This document shows, piece after piece, positions 51,473-58,678 of a stretch of 58,678 nucleotides of DNA. Under the pieces are notes generated by a model. It was not told the DNA's origin. It did no database searches and saw only the letters and a list, made by a program, of their open reading frames with translations. How positions within the stretch are numbered: the first letter of the stretch is position 1; every line of letters begins with the position of its first letter. Source of the DNA: CAZMXP01 sp964570285 (lineage in GTDB: Bacteria > Planctomycetota > PLA2); the NCBI GenBank assembly GCA_964570285.1, contig CAZMXP010000034.1, positions 1 through 58,678 on the forward strand. The letters are read 5' to 3'. The position numbers and the translations under genes are program-made.

Positions 51473-52366
51473 CTACCTCAACAGCAGAACGCTGACGACC
51501 GCCGCGACGGTCACGCCCATGAAGACCGCGGCGAGCAGGAACATGCGCTTCATGTTCGAGACCGACGCGTCGATCAGCGAGCGCATCTGCTGCGCCTGCT
51601 CCTCCGCGGTCTGCTGCACGCTCTGGATCGTCTTCTGCGTGGCCTGCTGGAAGGCGGCCAGCGACTTCTGGTTGCCCACGTGGATGACCTTCGCGGTCTG
51701 CTGGCTCGCCGCGGCGACCTTCCGGATCGCAGCCTCCTGGGCCGCCGCCTGGTCGCGCTGCGCGAAGGCGAGCGCCTCGGCCTGCTGCCGCTGCGCCGCC
51801 GCCTGCTGGCGGATCTCCTCGGGAAGGCGGCCGAGCACGTCGCGCACCCCATGCACGGCCGACGTGCTCTCGGCGACGCGCTCGGAGAGGCTGCTGACGG
51901 CGCGCACCTGCTCCTCGCCGATCTCCGGGAGCCGCGTCATCGTGTCGGCGACGGCCCGGGCGATCTGGTTGCCGCTCGCGACATGGTCGCCGAGGGAGCG
52001 GATCGCCTCGTTCTGCTGCTCCGCGAGGCGCGGCAGCGTCTGCAAGTACTCGGGAAGTTCGCGCACCTGCTCGGCGAGGTCGGCGGCGCGGTTGTCCTGC
52101 CGGTCGAGCCGGTCGCTGACGCTGCCGAGCAGCGAGGTCAATTCGCGGAAGCTGTCGCCGATCGCGTTGACGACGTCGTCCTTCTTCCGGACGGCGCTCG
52201 TGCGGATCCGGATGACCTGCTCCGGCACCGTGATGCTCGGCGCCTCGTCCCCCTCGCCGTCGGTGCGGGCAAAGCCGGCCTCCGTGGCCGCCTCCTCGGG
52301 GTCGCGCTTGCGGCCGAAGCCGAAGAGTCGGCTGACGATCGATTCCTTGCCCGCCTGCTGTTCCAT
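51473..52366 (-). CDS. Tail-anchored coiled-coil protein, 297 aa
   Basis: No N-terminal signal is present. Residues about 60-265 are predominantly heptad-type helix, rich in Gln, Ala, Glu and Arg (LAEQVRELPEYLQTLPRLAE; QQAAAQRQQAEALAFAQRD). A single C-terminal TM helix (MFLLAAVFMGVTVAAVVSVL) ends the chain, so it should hang in the cytoplasm from the inner membrane. I do not recognise a family; such proteins can be scaffolds or polar organisers. It is monocistronic, ending about 110 bp from the converging toxin gene. Confidence 0.7.
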   Translation of the reverse strand: MEQQAGKESIVSRLFGFGRKRDPEEAATEAGFARTDGEGDEAPSITVPEQVIRIRTSAVRKKDDVVNAIGDSFRELTSLLGSVSDRLDRQDNRAADLAEQVRELPEYLQTLPRLAEQQNEAIRSLGDHVASGNQIARAVADTMTRLPEIGEEQVRAVSSLSERVAESTSAVHGVRDVLGRLPEEIRQQAAAQRQQAEALAFAQRDQAAAQEAAIRKVAAASQQTAKVIHVGNQKSLAAFQQATQKTIQSVQQTAEEQAQQMRSLIDASVSNMKRMFLLAAVFMGVTVAAVVSVLLLR

Positions 52367-52436
52367 CGCGAATTGCCTCCTGTCCGTACCTTGGGGAGTG
52401 GACGTAACCGGATTATCCTACTAGCGGTAGTTGGAG

Positions 52437-52956
52437 ATGACAAGGGGGTTGGGGGGATGCCCGGGGAGGGCCCGCCCCCACGGAGGCTGTCCGCCGAACG
52501 AACTGCAGGTCTGACAGGCCAGGCGTGCGTCTCTGCGTGCTCCTGTCGGGCGGCTCCGATGGCGTGATTTGGGAGACCGGGATGACGCTCTTGGCCGAGG
52601 GTTGGGTCCAGCCTCAAACTCACGCCGGAGGCTGGGATCTCGGACGAGCGTTGGGAGAGTTCCCAGTCGGTCCGAGACGTGTGAGATGTCTGAGTCCGAC
52701 CTCCCCCTCTCCCGCAGGAGATCGCTGGACGCTCGATTTCCGACCGCGAGATCGTGCTCCCCTGCGCCGCGCCTTCTCCGGGACCGGGGGATCGGGCGGC
52801 GCGGAGCGCGCCGCCGGGCACGGAGCTCCAGTCGCCCTACGGTCTCCTTCCGTTCCGTCCCTGGCGAGAGAGGAAGAAGAAGAACCAGAAGTAGAAGAAC
52901 CCATGCCTCAACACCCCCACCCTCCACAGTGATTACGAAGGGGGTCAGTGTCGCAG
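52437..52956. other. Apparently non-coding stretch before the composite repeat
   Basis: About 520 bp upstream of the coiled-coil gene. Several frames are open, including one of 135 codons on the plus strand with an acidic Glu run near its end, but none shows a domain, signal peptide or ribosome site. The nearest real feature is the composite repeat that starts at 52957. I see no gene here that I can support. Confidence 0.4.
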
Positions 52957-53222
52957 TGCGGCTCCACGCCGCAACCAAAAGAGCTACGGCCGAAGGCCGC
53001 GCTGCGCCTAGGATGAGTCTCCGTCGCGCACGCCTTGCGAGAACCACCGGGGACTTGTGCCGGTTCGTACGCGGCGCCAAGGACGCCCCGCGGGCGCGTG
53101 CGGCTCCCGCGGCAGGAGGGTGTCTTTGCGTCTTTGCGTCTTTGCGTTTCTCCTTCCCCACTTGCGGGTGGCGGATGTATGAGAATTCGCGCAAGCGGCG
53201 AAGAGTCTCAGGGTTAGTAGTA
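52957..53222 (-). mobile_element. T1 element, copy in composite 2
   Basis: Exactly 266 bp, the reverse complement of the copy at 43146-43411, with about six mismatches by eye, all in the last quarter. It contains the same three 9-base repeats (read tctttgcgt on the plus strand, near 53120) and the same terminal tactactaaccc. In element orientation the flanking bases are ttg and ctg, so any target duplication has drifted or is absent. It is joined to T2 through a conserved junction. Confidence 0.88.
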
Positions 53223-53288
53223 CAAGCCTCGGGCGCTGCGCGCCCTCGCAACGGCCTTTGGCCGATCCGGATCGGGCGTAGCGGATTT
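53223..53288. repeat. Conserved junction between T1 and T2 in composite 2
   Basis: Contains gcctcgggcgctgcgcgccc, then acggcctttggccgatccgg, then gggcgtagcgg. It matches, on the opposite strand, the junction at 23580-23645 with a few substitutions, and includes the cggcc-ggccg hairpin. Confidence 0.7.
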
Positions 53289-53566
53289 GATGAGGAAGCC
53301 AGGAAGGGAGGAACCCATGAGAGCAAAGGGCAGCATCCCGGGACTTGGATGGATCGAATCCTCCCCTTCCTCGGTTCCTAGGTTCCTGGGTTCCTTCTTC
53401 CAAGCTCAAGTCGAAGGCAGTGGGCCACCGCACCGCGCAGTTCCCGGTGGCATTGGGAGTGCCATCGCACCCTGAAAGGCGCGCGCGGCAACATCCTCGC
53501 GCGCCTCCGAGCGCGTTCGCCCAAGAAACCCGAACATCCTCCGAGATTTGCACCCCCTCGTGGCTC
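53289..53566 (+). repeat. T2 repeat in composite 2 (fullest copy)
   Basis: The most complete T2: starts gatgaggaagccaggaaggg and ends cccctcgtggctc, about 278 bp. The purine arm near 53292 and pyrimidine arm near 53368 (tcctcggttcctaggttcct) can pair imperfectly. Similarity to 23310-23579 (inverted) and 13281-13519 runs across nearly the whole length. No frame is conserved among the three. The following 100 bp to the next gene shows no landmark. Confidence 0.82.
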
Positions 53567-53672
53567 AGCCGCGTTGGCACAGAGGGCGGGCACACTCACG
53601 TCGAAAGCGCTAGCATGGGGAGCGCCGCTCGCGGCCGAGCGGCAAGGCGTTGTCCGGAGAGACGATGGGTTG

Positions 53673-53972
53673 ATGCACTTCCTCACCTACCTTCTACGCC
53701 CGCTCGCCGAGCCTCAGGCGGACCCCGGTACCGCAGGGGCGTTCGCGAACTGCTGGATCGAGCACCCCAGTCGCGAGGCTGCCGAGAAGCGCGCGCGGGA
53801 GCTCATCGCCGCGGCATTCTGGCGCATTGAGTCGCTTCAGGACTACCGCGTCGTCGGGGATGGCGACTATGACGGCGACACGGTCGGGCGCGAGTACTAC
53901 GAGCGGGCTTGCACCGACCACGAAGTTCTCGTGCTACATACTTGGCCGGTGTCGGGCGAAGGGGAGGCGTGA
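53673..53972 (+). CDS. Hypothetical protein, 99 aa
   Basis: Starts with ATG 53673 (MHFLTYLLRPL) and has an alpha/beta pattern with a helix (SREAAEKRARELIAAAFW), an acidic loop (GDGDYDGDTVGREYYE) and a final strand (HEVLVLHTWPV). The look is of a compact, soluble, single-domain protein. I do not recognise a family. It stands alone between the composite repeat and leuS with no clear ribosome site. Confidence 0.5.
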   Translation: MHFLTYLLRPLAEPQADPGTAGAFANCWIEHPSREAAEKRARELIAAAFWRIESLQDYRVVGDGDYDGDTVGREYYERACTDHEVLVLHTWPVSGEGEA

Positions 53973-54301
53973 TTCGGCCACGGGACATCAGGGCGCTGCA
54001 CTGCCCGAGTCTTGGGCGGGTTCGAGGCGACCTTGGGGATGGTCTGCCTCGCCCGATTCTGTGTGGCCGAGCCCGAAGAGTCTCACGTCGCGATCTGTCG
54101 ATCTTCTGACCTGCAACCGCGCTCTCGGCCACGAAACGGAGGAACTGGGCGAGGTTATTCGCATCTTGTCGGGCCTTGGGCCCAAGGGAAGCGGCCTCAA
54201 GAGGACCGGCAGCGGCTGCCGGCGCGCCGGAGGCAGGCGACGGATGCACGGAGCGCGCGCGCGCGGCAACTCAGACGAGGCGTTAGGCTAGTAGGCTTCG
54301 C
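53973..54301. other. Intergenic region before leuS
   Basis: About 330 bp with no supportable gene. Small frames are open on both strands but lack starts, domains or ribosome sites. I looked for a T-box leader (expected for some leucyl-tRNA synthetase genes) and found no T-box consensus. A gttaggc word near 54284 recalls integron attC ends, but no partner arm exists. Confidence 0.4.
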
Positions 54302-57100
54302 ATGAGCAAGAACGACGACGCTGCTGTGAGCGCAGGAGTCCGCGGTGGCCCCCCCCACCGCTATCAGGCGCGTCTTGCGAACGAGATCGAGACGCGTTGG
54401 CAGGCCCACTGGGAGCGGGAGGGCACCTTTCGGCAGCCGAACCCCGGCGAGGCGGGGTTCGACGCGTCAAGGCCCAAGTTCTACTGCCTCGACATGTTCC
54501 CCTACCCCTCGGGCGCGGGGCTCCATGTCGGCCACCCGGAGGGGTACACGGCCACCGACATCTTCTCGCGCTACCGGCGGATGCGCGGCTTCAACGTGCT
54601 GCATCCGATGGGGTGGGACGCCTTCGGACTTCCCGCGGAGCAGTACGCGATCCAGACCGGCGTCCACCCGGAGACCACGACGAAGCGGGCGATCGACACC
54701 TTCCGGGGCCAGCTCAAGAGGTTCGGATTCAGCTACGACTGGTCGCGCGAGTTCGGCACGATCGACCCCGACTATTACCGGTGGACGCAGTGGATCTTCC
54801 TGCGCATCTACGACTCCTGGTACGACGGGCGCGCGAGGCCGATCGGGGAGCTCATCGAGGAGTGCAGGGCGGGCCGCATCGGTGCCGGGCCCGACCTCGA
54901 GGCGGTCCGCCTTCCCTCCGCCGGCGCGCGCCGCTGGGAGGATCTGTCCGAGCGGGAGCGTCGCGAGTTCGTCGACGGACAGCGCCTCGCCTACGTCGGC
55001 GAGCCGACGGTCAACTGGTGCCCGAAGCTCGGCACCGCGCTCGCGAACGAGGAGGTCATCGACGGGCGCTCCGAGCGGGGCGGCTTCCCGGTGGTGCGCA
55101 AGCCCCTCCGCCAGTGGCTCTTCCGGATCACCGCGTATGCCGATCGCCTGCTCGCCGACCTCGCCGGGCTCGACTGGCCCTCCTCGACGAAGACGATGCA
55201 GGCGGAATGGATCGGCCGCAGCGAGGGGGCGGAGATCGACTTCAAGCTGGAGAGGGACTACGGGAGTCTTCGCGTCTACACGACGCGTCCGGACACGCTC
55301 TTCGGCGCGACCTTCATGGTCGTGGCGCCGGAGCACCCGCTCGTAGCCCGGGTCCCCCCGACCCCCTCCCTATCCGCCTTTCTCGAGGCGGTGCGACGTC
55401 GCAGCGACGTCGAGCGGCAAGAGACCAAGCAGAAGAGCGGCGTCTTCCTCGGCATCCATGCGACCAACCCCGCCACCGGCGCGCGCATTCCGGTCTGGAC
55501 CGCCGACTACGTGATGATGGGCTACGGCCACGGCGCGATCATGGCGGTGCCCGGCCACGACGAGCGCGATCATGAATTCGCAACCGCGCATGGACTTGCG
55601 ATCGTCCGCGTCGTGCGCCCCGCCGACGGCACGGCACCCGAGGGCTGCTTCTCCGGCGAAGGCGTCAACCTCTCCTCCAAGAACTCCGAAGTCTCCCTCG
55701 ACGGTCTCCCTACCATCGAGGCAAAACACAGGATCGTCGCTTGGCTACGGACGCGCGCGCTCGGGCGCGCCTCCGTAACCTACAGGCTGCGCGACTGGCT
55801 CTTCAGCCGCCAGCGCTACTGGGGGGAGCCTTTCCCGATCGTCTGGGACGAGGCGGGGCACCACCATCCGGTGGACGCCTCCGCGCTCCCGGTGGTGCTG
55901 CCCCCGATGGCCGACTACGCGCCGGAGGAGAGCGAGGATCCGCGCCCGCTGCTGGCGAAAGCGCAGGCGTGGATCCAGACGACCGCCGGCGCTGCCGGGG
56001 TCTCGGCGCTCCCTCCGAACGCGCGCGTGCGCCGCGAAAGCAACACGATGCCCGGCTGGGCGGGGTCGTGCTGGTACTACCTGCGCTATTGCGACTCGAG
56101 GAACCGCGAGCGGTTCGTCGGCCGCGAGGCCGAGAGCTATTGGATGGGGGCGCGGGGGGTCGACCTCTACGTCGGCGGCGCCGAGCACGCGGTGCTGCAC
56201 CTGCTCTACGCGCGCTTCTGGCACAAGGTGCTCTACGACCTCGGCGAGGTCTCGTCGCCGGAGCCCTTCCAGCGCCTCTTCCACCAGGGGCTCGTCACCT
56301 CGCACGCCTACCAGCGCGCCGACAGGAGCCTCGTCGCGGTGGACGCGGTCGAGGAACGCGACGGCGCCTTTTTCGAGAGCGCGACCGGCGACCCGGTGGA
56401 GCAGGTGGTCGCGAAGATGAGCAAGTCGCTGAAGAACGTCGTGAATCCCGACGACGTGATCGCCGACTACGGCGCCGACACCTTCCGGCTCTACGAGATG
56501 TACATGGGGCCGCTCGAGGAGAGCAAGCCGTGGGACACCCGCGCGATCGGCGGGCTGCACCGCTTCCTGCAGCGCGCATGGCGCATGGCGGTGGACGAGG
56601 AGACCGGCGAGTTGCGGGCGCCTCCGGCGAAGCCCGATCCGGCGGTCGAGCGGCTGCTCCACCGGACCATCGCGAAGGTTGGCGCCGATCTCGAACGGCT
56701 CGCCTTCAACACCGCGATCGCCTCGATGATCGAATTCGTCAATGCGACGTTGGCGACCGGCGTCACCCGAGACCAGCTCGACCGGTTCGTGCGCATCCTC
56801 GCCCCCTTCGCGCCGCACTTCGGCGAGGAGATCTGGCACAAGCTCGGCCACCGCCGGTCGGTCGCGCTCGCGGAGTGGCCGACGCACGAGGAGTCGATGC
56901 TGCGCGAGGAGTCGGTCGAGATCGCCGTGCAGATCCTCGGCAAGGTCAAGAGCCGCATCACCGTCCCCGCCGACGCGACCGACGCGGCCCTCGAGAGGGC
57001 GGCGCTCGAGGACCCGAAGATCCGAGACCTGCTCTCCGGCAAGACCGTCCGGAAGGTCATCGTCGTCAAGGGCCGGCTTGTCAATCTGGTCGTGTCTTGA
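54302..57100 (+). CDS. leuS: Leucyl-tRNA synthetase
   Basis: Class Ia synthetase charging tRNA-Leu. The HIGH motif is HVGHPEGY (75-82), the KMSKS loop is exact (705-709), and the editing domain has TTRPDTLFGATFMVVAPEHP and the YGHGAIMAVPGHDERD pocket. Length 932 aa includes an insertion of roughly 60 residues (RARPIGELIEECRAGRIGAG) between the HIGH motif and the zinc-domain region. The zinc-binding segment reads VNWCPKLGTALANEEV, with few cysteines, as in many bacterial LeuRS. ATG 54302 has no strong ribosome site. Confidence 0.97.
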   Translation: MSKNDDAAVSAGVRGGPPHRYQARLANEIETRWQAHWEREGTFRQPNPGEAGFDASRPKFYCLDMFPYPSGAGLHVGHPEGYTATDIFSRYRRMRGFNVLHPMGWDAFGLPAEQYAIQTGVHPETTTKRAIDTFRGQLKRFGFSYDWSREFGTIDPDYYRWTQWIFLRIYDSWYDGRARPIGELIEECRAGRIGAGPDLEAVRLPSAGARRWEDLSERERREFVDGQRLAYVGEPTVNWCPKLGTALANEEVIDGRSERGGFPVVRKPLRQWLFRITAYADRLLADLAGLDWPSSTKTMQAEWIGRSEGAEIDFKLERDYGSLRVYTTRPDTLFGATFMVVAPEHPLVARVPPTPSLSAFLEAVRRRSDVERQETKQKSGVFLGIHATNPATGARIPVWTADYVMMGYGHGAIMAVPGHDERDHEFATAHGLAIVRVVRPADGTAPEGCFSGEGVNLSSKNSEVSLDGLPTIEAKHRIVAWLRTRALGRASVTYRLRDWLFSRQRYWGEPFPIVWDEAGHHHPVDASALPVVLPPMADYAPEESEDPRPLLAKAQAWIQTTAGAAGVSALPPNARVRRESNTMPGWAGSCWYYLRYCDSRNRERFVGREAESYWMGARGVDLYVGGAEHAVLHLLYARFWHKVLYDLGEVSSPEPFQRLFHQGLVTSHAYQRADRSLVAVDAVEERDGAFFESATGDPVEQVVAKMSKSLKNVVNPDDVIADYGADTFRLYEMYMGPLEESKPWDTRAIGGLHRFLQRAWRMAVDEETGELRAPPAKPDPAVERLLHRTIAKVGADLERLAFNTAIASMIEFVNATLATGVTRDQLDRFVRILAPFAPHFGEEIWHKLGHRRSVALAEWPTHEESMLREESVEIAVQILGKVKSRITVPADATDAALERAALEDPKIRDLLSGKTVRKVIVVKGRLVNLVVS

Positions 57101-57114
57101 GGGTGGAACGGGGA

Positions 57115-57560
57115 TAGGACGAAGCACAGAGGCACAGGGACACAGAGGCTCTGAATTGGGGGGACGGGTGGGGCGGCTTCCCGTTTCGACTGTCCTGCGC
57201 GGTCCCGGCGCTCTCTGTGCCTCTGTGACTCTGTGTTCATCCGGGCCGCGTGAGGATGGCGCGCCTCGTCCATCCCGTCGTCTCTTGGTGGTGGACGGAG
57301 GGTAGGACGAAGCACAGAGGCACAGGGACACAGAGGATTCGACTTGGGGGGGCGGGGGGAGGAGGCCGCTCCTTGTTTCGACTGTCCTGCGCGGTCCCGG
57401 CGCTCTCTGTGCCTCTGTGACTCTGTGTTNNNNNNNNNNNNNNNNNNNNNNNNNNNNNNNNNNNNNNNNNNNNNNNNNNNNNNNNNNNNNNNNNNNNNNN
57501 NNNNNNNNNNNNNNNNNNNNNNNNNNNNNCATCCGGGCCGGGTAAGGATGGCACGACGCG
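57115..57560. repeat. Tandem 188-bp T3-type repeat, interrupted by an assembly gap
   Basis: Unit 1 starts at 57115 and unit 2 at 57303 (both taggacgaagcacagaggca), a period of 188 bp. After the gap, 57530-57560 resumes in the matching phase (catccgggcc). Each unit contains a left arm (cacagaggcacagggacaca) and, about 90 bases on, a right arm (ctctgtgcctctgtgactct) that can pair with it. The copy number is unknown because of the gap. Confidence 0.8.
57430..57529. other. Run of 100 N (scaffold gap)
   Basis: Exactly 100 unknown bases, the usual placeholder for a gap of unknown size, fall inside the tandem repeat. Reading frames across it are artefacts. Confidence 0.97.
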
Positions 57561-57604
57561 TCAATCGCGCCCTCCGTCCTGATGCGCCCAGGGGCCGGTA
57601 CCCG

Positions 57605-58678
57605 TCAGTAGGCGCGCGCAAACAGGGCCCGCCGCTTGGCCGGCTTTCCGGTCAGGATGCACTTGCCGTCCGAGGCGTCGTCGAGCACGAGGCGGATGGT
57701 CGCCTTCGTCCTCTCCTTGATCGCCAGTTCGGTTTCGTTGGTGCCGTCGCAGAGGGCCTCGATGAAGCCGCCCGTGCCATCGAGAATGGCTTCGAACTCC
57801 TTCATGTCCTTCGCGCGCACGGTGCGTTCGTCCCGGAGTTTCGTCGCCCTCGCGAGCAGCGCGGCCTGCATCTCGTCGAGCAGCTTCGGGACGATCTCCC
57901 CGAGGGTCGCGATCGGCACCGCGCGCTTGCCCTCCTCGTCGCGGCGCACGAGCGTCACCTGACCCTGCGCGAGGTCGCGCGGGCCGAGTTCGAGGCGCAC
58001 CGGCACCCCCTTCTTCTCCCACTCGAAGAACTTCGGGCCCGGCTTCAGGTGGTCGCGTTCGTCGATGCGGACGCGTCCCCCGAGCCCCCTCAACAGTGCC
58101 GCGATCGAGGCCGCCTCGGCGTGGACCTGCGCCTTCTCCGCGTCGTTCTTCCAGATCGGCACGATCACGACCTGCACCGGCGCGATCTTCGGCGGCAGCA
58201 CGAGCCCCTTGTCGTCGCCGTGCGCCATCACGAGCGCGCCGATGAGCCGCGTCGAGACCCCCCAGCTCGTCGTCCACGCGTGCTTGCGCACGCCGTCGGT
58301 GTCGGCGAACTGGATGTCGAAGGCCTTGCTGAAGTTCTGGCCCAGGTGGTGCGATGTCCCCATCTGCAGCGCCTTGCCATCCTGCATCAGACCCTCGATG
58401 CAGTAGGTGCGCAGCGCGCCCGGGAAGCGCTCGAGGTCGCTCTTCCTCCCCTTGTAGACCGGCACCGCGAGCCAGTCGCGGGCGAGCGTCTCGTAGAGGT
58501 CGAGGATCAGCATCGTCTCGCGCTGCGCCTCGTCGTCGGTCGCGTGTACCGTGTGCCCCTCCTGCCAGAGGAACTCCGTCGTGCGCAGGAAGAGGCGCGG
58601 GCGCAGCTCCCAGCGCATGACGTTGGCCCACTGGTTGATCAGGATCGGCAGGTCGCGGTAGCTCTGCACCCACTTGCT
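57605..58678 (-). CDS. proS: Prolyl-tRNA synthetase, archaeal/eukaryotic-type (partial; N-terminus outside window)
   Basis: Class II synthetase charging tRNA-Pro. The visible part has motif 2 (MRWELRPRLFLRTTEFLWQE), the HATDDEAQRE segment, motif 3 region with TSWGVSTRLIGALVMAHGDD, an HGTP anticodon-binding domain (PVQVVIVPIWKND) and a C-terminal domain ending ALFARAY. That ending marks the ProS type 3 (archaeal-like) group rather than the long bacterial ProS with an INS editing domain. Only one or two of the four zinc cysteines remain. The frame runs off the right end. Confidence 0.94.
   Translation of the reverse strand, partial: SKWVQSYRDLPILINQWANVMRWELRPRLFLRTTEFLWQEGHTVHATDDEAQRETMLILDLYETLARDWLAVPVYKGRKSDLERFPGALRTYCIEGLMQDGKALQMGTSHHLGQNFSKAFDIQFADTDGVRKHAWTTSWGVSTRLIGALVMAHGDDKGLVLPPKIAPVQVVIVPIWKNDAEKAQVHAEAASIAALLRGLGGRVRIDERDHLKPGPKFFEWEKKGVPVRLELGPRDLAQGQVTLVRRDEEGKRAVPIATLGEIVPKLLDEMQAALLARATKLRDERTVRAKDMKEFEAILDGTGGFIEALCDGTNETELAIKERTKATIRLVLDDASDGKCILTGKPAKRRALFARAY

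Noticed and set aside
52525..52932. A 135-codon plus-strand frame with a Glu-rich tail.
   Set aside because: No start context, domain or composition typical of the real genes; it ends in the region leading to the repeat.
54240..54300. A gttaggc word resembling an integron attC end upstream of leuS.
   Set aside because: No matching gcctaac arm or L'' complement is found in the preceding 300 bp, and there is no integrase or cassette structure.
53973..54301. A T-box leader for leuS.
   Set aside because: No T-box consensus or specifier-loop architecture is visible, and no terminator with T-tract.
57114..57600. Open frames crossing the N run with HRVTEAQRAPG-like peptides.
   Set aside because: They are translations of the cacagagg repeat arms and of unknown bases, not proteins.

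Overview
The window is very GC-rich, densely coded bacterial DNA from a diderm. Outer-membrane porin, lipoproteins and a UbiE/UbiA/UbiX quinone set point that way. Long secreted or membrane proteins of unknown family, an archaeal-type prolyl-tRNA synthetase and a sigma factor fused to a membrane anchor and carboxypeptidase-regulatory-like repeats suggest Planctomycetota or a neighbouring phylum. That placement is inference. A run of exactly 100 N inside a tandem repeat shows this is a scaffold.

Layout. 270-6716 (minus): ubiE, a CPBP protease, ubiX, ubiA, a tiny membrane ORF, holA, a hypothetical gene and mutL, mostly overlapping. A perfect 29-bp inverted repeat separates this block from a plus-strand chain (6856-12467): ruvB, spoIID/lytB-like, tgt, a proline-rich anchored protein and chrA. 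12468-13590 holds a decayed ExbD-like gene and a dispersed repeat. 13591-18592 (minus) encodes a histidine kinase, an NtrC-type sigma-54 regulator, a secreted esterase and an SH3-like protein. 18672-23269 holds an aminotransferase and, on the minus strand, glycosyltransferase, lipA, larC and a lipoprotein. 24011-34947 is a complete phosphate island, read minus: pstS, pstC, pstA, pstB, phoB, phoR, phoU and a phosphate-selective-type porin. 35081-40427 has phosphomannomutase, threonine aldolase and two secreted hypotheticals.

40589-53972 is the accessory part. An ECF-type sigma gene fused to a TM segment and seven carboxypeptidase-regulatory-like repeats is split by a 266-bp repeat element; removing the element plus one copy of a 3-bp flanking repeat restores the frame. 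A decayed second sigma N-terminus, a DUF4143 ATPase, a serine hydrolase and two VapBC-type toxin-antitoxin pairs follow. Between the pairs a clear cobalamin riboswitch precedes a lipoprotein that looks like a beta-propeller and may be a BtuG-like vitamin B12 capture protein. leuS, a 188-bp tandem repeat with the gap, and the 3' part of proS close the window.

The least-explained signal is a family of intergenic repeats (called T1, T2 and T3 here). T1 and T2 occur alone and joined as a composite of about 610-640 bp at 23310-23947 and 52957-53566. One solo T1 has inserted into a gene. No transposase is present, so these look like non-autonomous mobile elements.
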